DNA of 64,000 nt, from the NCBI GenBank assembly GCA_018136815.1, contig CM030931.1, forward strand, positions 9,807,072 to 9,871,071, given 5' to 3'. The translations under genes were made by a program, and so were the position numbers. This document shows positions 52,700 through 61,432 of the stretch, piece by piece. The notes below the pieces were generated by a model. It worked only from the letters and a program-made list of their open reading frames with translations, did no database searches and was not told the origin of the DNA. Positions within the stretch are counted from its first letter, which is position 1. Each line of letters starts with the position of its first letter. The stretch is from Isochrysis galbana (Eukaryota > Haptophyta > Isochrysidales > Isochrysidaceae).

Positions 52700-53191
52700 G
52701 TGGGAGTAGACTGGCCGGACGCGCTCAATGGGTTGCTGCTCGCGCGGCGCGCGACCCCAAGAACGGGCATCCCCGCGTCACGTCGTACGTGCTCGACGCG
52801 GTGCGCATGTCTGCTACGTCCTCGCGCTCGCCCTCGCCCAAGCCCGTCCTTTCCCGCCTTTCTCTGCTGAGGAGGTGGTCAGTGGTCAAGCCCGTCATTC
52901 CATCACTCTCCGCCGCTCTCGCCGCGCCTCCTGCCGACCGATCCCCTTCCGTGTCCTCGCATATCGAGCCAGTGGTCATGCTCGATCCGTCAAGTGATGA
53001 AGTGTCAGGCTGCGCGCCGCGCCGCGCCGTGGTCTCATCCAGAAGCCACAGGGGGCCGCGCTGCGGCCTCGGCCTTCCTGTGATATCCCCCTTTCTCACA
53101 CCCTTGGTCGAAGCCGAAGCAGTGTGCGCGACCTCTCCTTCCCCGGGTGTTCCGCGAGAGGGAAGCGGGGGGTGGGGGAAGGGGATGTGGT
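52700..53191 (+). CDS. Uncertain open frame, Ser/Pro-rich
   Basis: One frame reads DPKNGHPRVTSYVLDAVRMS, then SPSPKPVLSRLSLLRRW and SSHIEPVVMLDPSSDE to a stop at 53189-53191. The first 35 residues look coding; the rest is low complexity. There is no start upstream in frame that I trust, no domain and no splice support. It may be part of an unrecognised element or a gene fragment. Confidence 0.2.
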
Positions 53192-53730
53192 AGGCTAGGA
53201 CGGGAAGTTAGGAGTGCAGCAAAAGCACTCTGCCTCACGCCTCACGCCATGCAAGTAGCGGTTAGTTTGTTAAGTTTTAACAAGCTATGAACTCTTTGTA
53301 TTAGAAGCAGTAGAGTTCTGCAGGCAAGACTAAAGCAGATGAAGGCTTAATTAATTAAGAACACGTAGTGGCGAACGGTAAACGTGCTAAACTCAAAAGA
53401 ATAAGAAGCAAGAAGCGTTCTTGCAAGAATACCAATAAGAGGCCCACAGACCACATTGCTGGGAGAAGCAAATCGATGCGACCAGGCGTTGCCGCGGCAC
53501 ATTTAAGGGACAACCTGAGTTGAAAAACTTTGGCCGATGCGAACTAAGAGGGAAACTCATGCCCAGGTCCATGGCGCCTTGTTAAGGCACAGCGAAGCTG
53601 GATATGATTGCGAAACACATCCGAAAGGTAAGGACGATTGTTAAGGCACAGCGAAGCTAGATATGATTGCGAAACACATCCGAAAGGTAAGGACGAGAGC
53701 GTAATGTAATATTTTGCCAGAATCGATGCT
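53192..53730. repeat. Intergenic with a 59 bp tandem duplication
   Basis: TTAAGGCACAGCGAAGCT.. at 53582-53640 is repeated at 53641-53699 with one or two differences. It includes AGGTAAGGACGA in both copies. No gene was seen in the rest. Confidence 0.8.
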
Positions 53731-54336
53731 CTAGCTTAGCTGCACTGCCCACCAGCGCGGATCGAGAGGCCCTGCTGGATAACGGAAAAGCCAGTAGTCT
53801 TCGCCATAATCCACCACCAGCTCTTCGCCTGGGCGTATCCATTTCGTCGTCTGAAAGTAGGTGGCCCCTTGACCAGAGGCAAGTCCTGGCCGCGGTGACG
53901 CAAAATAGGAAGCCGTGTTCACCCTGCGAGACGAGTGATTTATGTATCGAAGCCACGATGACGTCTCTGGATCTTCTGCGTCTATCATCCAGAATGCATC
54001 CAGCGCCATAGTATAATCACCTGTCGTAATTCCAGCCTTACGACGTTCGAGGTGATCTTCGATGGAGACGACAGCTCCTGTGTACCAACCTATGAAAGTG
54101 CCTGGAGGAATGTCGCGCATCGCAAAGACGCCCTGGCCCTTCCTGCCAGCCGGAGCGATCTCAATGTCACAGCCTACCTTGAGGCCACCTCCGAGGACCT
54201 GCCACAATGGATACACCAGCGGATCCAACTGGTGGACCCGAATCAGCGCGTACTTAGCCTCGGCAAGCAGCCCGGGCAAGATGTGCGCTGCAGATGAAAG
54301 AGCGAAACATGGCAACAAGAGGCCAGCTAACGGCAT
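53731..54336 (-). CDS. SET-domain protein with amino-terminal signal sequence
   Basis: 201 residues in one exon. SET domains transfer methyl groups from S-adenosylmethionine to lysine. Motifs in order: KGQGVFAMRDIPPGTFIGWY and TGAVV (SET-N strand and YxG), LRYINHSSRRVNTASY (the RxxNHS-x-x-x-N substrate/cofactor motif), and PGEELVVDYGEDYW (the GEEL-x-x-DYG motif with the catalytic Tyr). All core residues are present. No pre-SET or post-SET cysteines are seen. The start MPLAGLLLPCFALSSAAHIL looks like a cleavable signal peptide, unusual for a histone methyltransferase, so a secretory or plastid substrate is possible. If the true start were further in, this would be a normal soluble SET protein. 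Confidence 0.85.
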   Translation of the reverse strand: MPLAGLLLPCFALSSAAHILPGLLAEAKYALIRVHQLDPLVYPLWQVLGGGLKVGCDIEIAPAGRKGQGVFAMRDIPPGTFIGWYTGAVVSIEDHLERRKAGITTGDYTMALDAFWMIDAEDPETSSWLRYINHSSRRVNTASYFASPRPGLASGQGATYFQTTKWIRPGEELVVDYGEDYWLFRYPAGPLDPRWWAVQLS

Positions 54337-54856
54337 GCTGTGCGCATCATCGGAAGACGAGGCTAAGGCTCAGTCCGCGCGACTTCTCTTGTCCGCAGGG
54401 GTCCTTATTTCCAGGGTCTCCAAAAGAGAAAATAAGGATCTCCAAAACGCGAGTCGCAAAAACTGGAAAGAACGCCCGCCAGGTCTTTATTCTGCGCGTC
54501 GCCTTCCCGCGCCGCGCTCGCAGGAACTTTCTCTCTCCCGGGAGAGAGGGAGAGAGCGGCGGCGTCACTCGTGGGCCGGCCGCGGCGGCCTGCGCTCATG
54601 TACCCTGAGCTCGCGAGGCCGCCGCTGCTCCGTTGTGCGGCGTCAGGGGGAGGGTTGGTTCTCAGTCACCCCTGCCGCGCACGGAAAACGCAGCGCGGTG
54701 TTGTCCGCGAGCGATGGGGCAGGAGGTCTCGAAGTGGGTCGCGGCCGAGGTGGCGGCTGAGCGCATGAGCGATCGGCAAGGGGCTGTGGAGCTGGCGTTG
54801 CCAAGGAGAACGACGCACGTTGAACAACAGCGGATGCGCACGCACGCACGCACGAG
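54337..54856. other. Divergent upstream region, SET gene and CX9C gene
   Basis: Includes an ATG at 54714 opening MGQEVSKWVAAEVAAERMSD, which could be a first exon of the following gene (myristoylation-type start) if an intron shifts the frame before 54869. I could not settle this. Confidence 0.35.
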
Positions 54857-57800
54857 ATGCGCCGACAGAACGGCGGTCGCGCGGCGGATGAGGTGAAGAT
54901 GAAGCGGGCAACCGCAGCGGAGGAGATGCAGCGCAAGGCGGAGGAGGGCGTCATGCAGGAGCACCTGCGGCGCGCTCTCCGCGCAGATCATAAAGTGGAT
55001 GAGTGTGGGGTGCAGTTGCATGGCACAGAAACCTGCATGAAGCGCGTCTCGGGGGGGTAGGCCCATGCGTGTTCTTGGTTGTCGGCCCATGTCCATCATG
55101 TCTCATGTCTGCATGCCTTTGTGGAGTTTCCGAAGTGTGCCGCCTTACATACCATGGCAAACCTTTTGATCGTCCTTTTCATAACATATTCGCTATTGAA
55201 GTGCGTGTTGTAGAAGTGTATTCTGCAAAAGTCAGTTAAGATGTATCTCCAGGCTAACAGGTAACACGTGTACGTGTAGTGTATAGTATTTCGAGGGAGT
55301 GTCAAGTGTCAACTACACTTGGTTGGTATGTGACGAATCTCCTCGCCGTGAGGCCCACGGAGCAATTGCCCACAGGACTTTTCTCAACTGACTCAAATGT
55401 ATTGACTTTTACTTTCGCTTAGGATTCAAGCTTGCAGGCAGGGGAGGTCTGCACAGACCTGCGTTACGCACGCATTCGATAAACAAACATCTGAAGATTC
55501 GGGGCTAACACCTACTAGCCTACTAGCTACTAGGCAGTTTCTACCTCTCCTCCGACATCGACCTTATGTCCCTTCCCTCATACTCTTCGCCTTTCCCCCC
55601 TCATTCCCTTTTCTTCGGTTTTGGGTGTCTAGCTCAGGTGTACTACCTTGGGGCCCGGTTCCGAGCATGGTTTCTGGGCAGGCCTTTGGTTGCTTGCGGT
55701 CCTGTGCTCCCTCTGCTTCGTGGTGTCCGGCTCTTGTCTCCGTCGCTGCACGTCCGTTGTGAGCGTTCCTTTGTCGGTTCTCTCGTGTGACTTTCATCTC
55801 AGTCGTCGAGCTATTTGCTATTTGCCTTTCCCTTTCCCGGGGTTTTTTATCGAGTGGGCAGTGGGCCACCCCAAGTTTGGTGGCCGTCCTAAGTAGTAAG
55901 TAGCTGCTCGCTCGGGGCTAATTCGTCGTCCTGGTCTAGATAGAGCATAAACGGTAAACGGATGTCTATCCTCTTTTTCGGCTGCCTTCCCACGCCTACT
56001 TGGGCCGTTCTGGCAGCGTCTGCCCTGTTGGCGAATACGGGTGCTTTACATAGTACTGCGTATCTTTCTATTATGCGTATCATCACTGATTCTTCTGAGA
56101 AGGGAACTCCGTCGTAATGAATCCTGTAGAAGTCTGTCAAGATGTATCTCCACGCTACGAGGTAGAGTGTGTCAAGTGATGTTGGGGCATTCCCCCGCGG
56201 GTGTATGAAAAGATTGTCCACGATGATTTCCTCCCTTTTTCTATTTGCGTCGGGTGTGAAGTTTGCCAGCCTGTTTAGCGACGCAAAAATGCTAGTCAGT
56301 TTCCGGCATTCCCCTAGATGCGAGGATGTTTCGTCGGCGTCTTTGCATATGCGACATGTTTTATCTTCTCGCTTCTCGGTCCGCGAATCGGTTTGGTGTC
56401 CTTTTCTGCTATACGCCTGTGCGTAATGTGCTTGAAGTGCGTGAAGTGTAAGTAAGTACATGTGTCTCGCGAGGTGACCATTGGTGACGTATAGATCTTC
56501 GCGAGGTGCGCCCACGTTCCGTCCGGGACATGGAGCCTCTTCTCTAAGTTGGTCGGGCCTGCTAGCCGCCTTCTCTTCGGGATGAGCTCTTGCAGCGCCC
56601 TTGATTGAGATGTGCTCCACTTCTTCTGTGTTGTCGAGGGGTGTTTCTCCGTCCAATGCGTACTCTTCCGCGAGTGGGAATTCGAGTCTCTTGTTCGACT
56701 TGTAATCCTCGCCCCACCTCCACCTCGCTGGCGGGGTGGGGTCTAGGTCCTTGGGGGCGCCCTCAAGTTTATCCCCTAGTATCGGTGTTCCCAAGTATGA
56801 GAGTTTTGCTTCATACCTTTCTCCTCGGAGTTTGGCGAAGTATTCGCTCCCTTCTTGGGATATATGCATTTCGGGGAGTAGTGTCGCGGGTCGCGGGGTC
56901 GGGCGCCTCCCTGGTATCTGGTATCGCTCCCGGGGGGCTCGTGATGGTTATTAGCTTGAGTTTCGGCCTGCCGAACTGGCCCTAACGAAGTGCATGAGTA
57001 TGAGAGATGAAAGAAGAAAGAAGGAGGGCGTCACAATCACAAGACACGCATGCGGTGCTGCGCAAAAACGCCCGTAGGCCAGCTCCGCTGTACCACAAAT
57101 GTGATATTGTGTGTAGATGTGTTATGCAGTTTGAGCAATCAGGGAACAAAAACACGCACACACCCACATCACATGTGCGGTTGCGCGTTGTAGTGCATGG
57201 TTATGTAAGCATACTATATCGGAAGTGCTACACTGTCTACTACTTATTTACTATGCGTTCATTGTGTTTGGTTTACGTTTATGGGATTCAGTCAACACTC
57301 GTAAGTGAGGGCCACCCACGAGGCTAGTCCTCGGATGCTGCGTGGGGGGAGCCCGTGTGTCAGCGTCGGTCGGCGGCGCTATCTATGCGCTATACACTAT
57401 ACACATATACAGTATAGCTATATAGAACATCAACATACTAGTAGTACATATTCTTATACTGCAAAACTTTTGTTGCTACGCTCAAAAGCAAGTTTTCCTA
57501 AGAACATAAAACGTGCCAAACATTCTTGTTCATCATCAGATTCCCCTGAGCCCACCTGCCAAAATTTGAGCACACCACAACAAACACACGGTCTACGAGG
57601 GTAGTGCTAGCCAAGCCAACGGAAGAATAGGCGGCAACAAAAATGGCCCTCTTCTCCCCGGCCGAGATAGGCCGTGCGAAAGCACGCCTGACCTAGCAGC
57701 AGAAAGCCAGCTGTATCTATATCGCTCCAGTCGGGCACACCTTGCGAGCCTGGAGCAGGGGGTGTGAGGTGTGACGGCACACCAGGAGAGCTGCACAAGC

Positions 57801-60581
57801 AGTGTGGCGAGCCAGGCAGGCTGCGAAAGGCGACTTGTGAACCGAGCGCTCCATACGCAATGCTCGTACGCAATGCCAGGTAAGCATACGATCGAGCCTT
57901 GTGAGGTAGCCGCGCCATGTGAGCAGTGCTCAGGGCGCTGAACAAGACCATTGCGTGCCCGGCTCTCGAGGCGACATCATGATGAGGTTGGCCGCGCCAG
58001 GCCCGGAGAAGCAGGGGAAGGGCGGCCCGAGGGCGCGGCGGCTCATTGGCTGCGTCTCATACCAGTGGACCGCCGAACACGCCACCAGGGCCGCCCGCGG
58101 AGCTCGCGGTGTCCCTGTAGCACCGACTGGCACGGCGCCGCGAGATGGGCGCGCATGGGGGGGGGGGGGGGGTTGCTCCGCAAAAAAAACAAGAGTTGCT
58201 AGTGGGGTCTTGATTTCGACCCCCTCTTGTTTTCCTTGTTTTTCGAGATCCAGACTCTGCATTTTCGAAAATCGAGACCTTGCTTTTCGAAAATGAGGGT
58301 CTCGATTCACGATCGGCGGTCGCGCGGACTGAGCCTAAGTGGGAAATATGGAAAATACTGGGGCTGTCCCTCTGAATGGCTCTAAAACAAAACAAGAACT
58401 GTTCAGAGCTGTACAGAGCTTTCTGTGCGTTCGCAGTGAGGCTAGGCTAGGTGCGACTGGAAGTGGTGCAAATGCCTCAAAGGAATCTCAATGCCTTAAC
58501 TCCTTGCTGCCGGCTTGAAGCGCCAATTTTGGCGCTTCTGTTTCACGCTTAGCGCTTAGTTAGAAGCCCCTCTCCAACGACCAACGAGACCCAGGGGGTA
58601 AGAGTAAGAAGGTAAGAACCTGAAAGAGCATAGAAGAGAGATTTTTTAAAACCTTTTAATATTCTTACCGCACTCGCGGCGAATGGAACCACTACCCACT
58701 ACAAGTAGCACGTAGCATACTCTCTACACCCCCATTCCCCGGCCCTTCTCCCCCCGCCATCAGGCGGCTCCCCCCGTACACTACTAGGGGGATTGGGGTG
58801 GAGGGCTTAGATATGGTCCGGTGGCCCGCGCCACCCCCCGGTGATCTTTCCCCCCCTTCCTCCTGTGTCTCCGAGTGGGCGGCCCACTCTGTCTCGTCTT
58901 ATCCTGTAAACAGGCGCGAGACTTACCGATTTTCCGGTGGGCGGAGCTCTCGCTCGCGCCCACCCCCTTTTCCGCGCTCTCTCTCCCCTCTCCTGCGGCA
59001 CGCGCGATGGCGCGCCTGCGGCAGGCCTCCAGCTGCCCTCTGGCGGCCCCTGGAGGCTTCTGGAGGCCAGCTCAGGGGGCAGAGGAGGCTGGGGCTGGGC
59101 CCTGGCCTCCCCTGCCTCTCCCTCGCTGGCGCTCCCGAGCCTCTGGGGCCCCCAGTCTGCACCTGTCTGCCTGTCGACCAGGGGGGGAGGGGGGGTTGGA
59201 GCAATGGGCTGGTCACGAGGGGCCAGGATGGGCGAATGGGGCGAGCCTGTGGGGAAGGGAGTGGGTCAGTAGGGCAGTGGCCTCCTGGCAAGCCATCAGG
59301 CATGCCAGGAGGATGGGTGGTTCCTCCCCCATGGCAGGGGAGGAGTGGAGAGAGGGGGGGGCTCGTGCCCCCCCATGGGTCAACCAAGTATAAACTTAGT
59401 TCAGAGCATAGAAGAGAGAGGATGAGAAGAGAGAGGATGAGAGGAGAGAAGAGAGAAGAGAAAATCTGGGTGTTGACCTAAACTCTGCACATCTCTATAC
59501 CCCCTTCCCCCCCGCCCAACCAGACGTCCTCACAATCATTTCCCGGGGGCCGGGGGCGATCGGCGATCACTGCTCGTCACTCATCTTCACGCTTGCCATT
59601 GTTTTCTAAGTGCAAAAATTGGCAAAACCTAGTTCTTCGCAACGTAAGCTCATCAGATATCGAGGAAGAGAGGAGGTGAAAAGGTGATGAGAGGCGAGAG
59701 GCGCCACCGTCCACCGTAGCAAGAAACTAGGGGACAACAAACAAGCGCCGGTCACCATCACAAGAAGGCAGCACGCAAAGAAACCTCTACACATATTGTA
59801 GCTCTCGGCAAGCCGCGCAAGAAACCCAGCTTAAGAAACTCCTATGGTCTCGCGGCCGAGCGCTAAGGAAAGTATAAAGGACAAAATTCTCTGTTAATGG
59901 TGCGCCCCTACTGTACCTGTACCCCTGGCCCCTACCTCTACCCCCTCATTAGACCAATTCACATTTCACACCGACCCGCCGCTAGATGTGAGCCCCTTTC
60001 TCCTGGCTCGCCGGCGTCACCCTCCGTGACGCTCCATCTGGTGATATCAGCCGCTGCTCCGCCTGTTGTTGCCGCTGCTACGGCACGAGGTCCGTGAGCC
60101 TCTCTCCCACAAGGTCACCTACTTTACTGGTACTCGTCCGAGACTCTTATCTCTGACTTGCTGACGCCGGGAAACCGCACGGCCAAACGCCAGCTGCTCT
60201 GTGTGTTGCATGGTCTTGCCCTGGCAGACGGATACAAAGAGCAGAGCCGAGCGTCCGGCTCGGACGTTGAATGGAGAGATTGCTGAGGCAGCACAGCTCC
60301 TGACAATCGTCCTTCACTGCAGGAAGCAGGCGGCACAGCTTCAGACTTGCTCGGGTCAAAGCTGCGTACGAGCTCGAGCTGCCTTCACCACCTGTGCCAA
60401 TGAGCATGCGCAGTCAGTACTCCAAGCCCTCGTCAAGATTGCGAGTGCAAAGTGCCCTGAAGAGGTTGAGGCTTTCCATGCGTGCCAACGGCGCATGCCT
60501 GGGTCGAAGTGTGAGATTGAGGACCTCATGGCCCTACGATGCGCCTCTCGAGAAGTGCTCTTGAGCTCACAGGCTTCTTAG
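54857..60581 (+). CDS. Tandem twin-CX9C (CHCH) mitochondrial-type protein, split by an intron of about 5.3 kb
   Basis: Proposed exons 54857-55056 and 60323-60581 give about 152 residues. Exon 1 is a charged helix (ATAAEEMQRKAEEGVMQEHL) ending DECGVQLHGTETCMKRVSG. It ends in phase 2 before gtaggc; exon 2 starts after cttcactgcag with one base and then KQAAQLQTC, so the frame is kept. The joined protein has CX9C motifs CGVQLHGTETC, CVRARAAFTTC, CPEEVEAFHAC and CEIEDLMALRC. Pairs of CX9C form CHCH folds that are oxidised on import by Mia40 in the mitochondrial intermembrane space. Four of them recall NDUFA8-type complex I subunits, but identity is unproven. Alternatively exon 2 stands alone from an ATG at 60210, which adds a chance CX9C (CRKQAAQLQTC). 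The intron would contain LINE and repeat copies. Confidence 0.55.
55096..55320 (-). mobile_element. LINE fragment
   Basis: The minus frame YLLAWRYILTDFCRIHFYN and MKRTIKRFAMVCKAAHF match LLAWRYIITDFYRIHYDG and IRTIERYALLSKALLFA of the LINE at 61842-64000. A short 3-prime relic. Confidence 0.75.
55490..56957 (-). mobile_element. LINE 3-prime copy, frameshifted, with conserved 3-prime UTR
   Basis: The coding part (56957-55889) includes RYEAKLSYLGTPILGDKL, EEYALDGETPLDN, the zinc knuckle KTCRICKDADETSSHLGECR, EEIIVDNLFIHPRGNAP, LVAWRYILTDFYRIHYDG and GVGRQPKKRIDI, all paralleled in order by the copy at 61842-64000. Between about 56560 and 56380 the frame is wrong relative to that copy, so at least two indels exist. 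The 3-prime part (55888-55490) matches 61841-61520 and ends near GAAGATTCGGGGCTA (plus-strand text) in both. It is 5-prime truncated, the usual LINE pattern, and lies in the proposed CHCH intron. Confidence 0.85.
56958..58652. other. Intronic or intergenic, no supported gene
   Basis: Short frames only. Contains the hairpin listed at 58271-58306 and TATAC/TATAG-rich DNA at 57380-57430. A G run lies at 58158-58171. Confidence 0.4.
58271..58306. repeat. Perfect 9 bp inverted repeat around TTTTCGAAAA
   Basis: ATCGAGACC at 58271-58279 pairs with GGTCTCGAT at 58298-58306. The 18-base loop contains TTTTCGAAAA, itself a palindrome, and another TTTTCGAAAA lies just upstream at 58262. Confidence 0.7.
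58653..59402 (-). repeat. 745 bp hairpin-ended repeat, second near full copy (inverted)
   Basis: Plus-strand text starts TTTTAATATTCTTACCGC and ends CAAGTATAAACTTAGTT. It is the reverse complement of 35664-36412 nearly throughout, including the GCGCGAGACTTACCGA region and the GCACCTGTCTGCCTGTCGA block. Both copies lack coding potential. Confidence 0.82.
59403..60322. other. Intronic or intergenic, no supported gene
   Basis: GAGGATGAGAAGAGA repeats at 59417-59460. No recognised frame before the CHCH exon. Confidence 0.4.
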
Positions 60582-60954
60582 TAGTAGTTTGTTTCACCCA
60601 AAGCTTGATGCATGAGTTGCCGTGCGTCACCTACGATCTTCTGGTGATTAAACCAGGTCTGTGATGGCACCGATGTTGTGCAGTACCGACCGTGGAGAGG
60701 TGTCGGAGGGAGGGGGGAAGGGGGGGGGGACATCATCCCTGGTATTGCGCAGCCTCCCAATCAATCCCAATCTCGATCTCCCAAGCAACACTGGCCTACA
60801 AATCAAATCCAAAGGCGGCGTTTCCAGATTTGCTGGCGCAGGTTTGATCAATTAGAATTGAGAGCTTAAAAATCCTTATATATCATCTCGCGCGCGGAGG
60901 AGGAGTGGATAATTTGCAGCCACGCATTTGGTACCGTTTGCCGAGAGAACCTAC
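60582..60954. other. Intergenic, no gene seen
   Basis: A G-rich run near 60710-60730; otherwise unremarkable. Confidence 0.4.
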
Positions 60955-61432
60955 TTTTATAAGTAGGGGTCAATGGGGGCCTCGCGCCCCCCACACACCA
61001 TCACGGACCCCCCCCCGGGGTGGGCCCGTACATTCAACCCCAGCCCCTGCCCTTGGCAGGGGCAGGGCACTCATCATTCCTGTCTAGACCCTTCGTGGGC
61101 NNNNNNNNNNNNNNNNNNNNNNNNNNNNNNNNNNNNNNNNNNNNNNNNNNNNNNNNNNNNNNNNNNNNNNNNNNNNNNNNNNNNNNNNNNNNNNNNNNNN
61201 GCGGGCCGCGAGCTGCACTCCCACGCCCGCGCTGGGCCTACCCTCGAGCTGACTCCCCACCATATCTAACTAAGCCCTTCACCCCTATCCCCCTAGTAGT
61301 GTACGGGGGGAGCCGCCTGATGGCGGGGGGAGAAGGGCCGGGGGAGTGGGGGTGTAGAAAGTATGCTACGTACTACGTGTAGTAGGTAGTGGTTCCATTC
61401 GCCGCGAGTGCGGTAAGAATATTAAAAGGTTT
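60955..61432 (+). repeat. Third copy of the hairpin-ended repeat, interrupted by an assembly gap
   Basis: ACTTTTATAAGT, GTCAATGGGGGCCTCGCG at the left and, after the N run, CTAAGCCCTTCACCCCTATC to GTGCGGTAAGAATATTAAAA at the right, matching 36255-36412. Confidence 0.7.
61101..61200. other. Assembly gap (100 N)
   Basis: Exactly 100 N, a conventional placeholder for unknown length. Any frame drawn through it is meaningless. Confidence 0.99.

Noticed and set aside
60201-60322. Extra CX9C (CRKQAAQLQTC) reminiscent of NDUFA8
   Set aside because: Its first Cys lies in a strong splice acceptor (cttcactgcag); the spliced model gives better-spaced CX9C pairs. It is kept only as an alternative in the gene entry.
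60973-61382. Frames crossing the run of N
   Set aside because: They contain only unknown residues over an assembly gap of unknown size.
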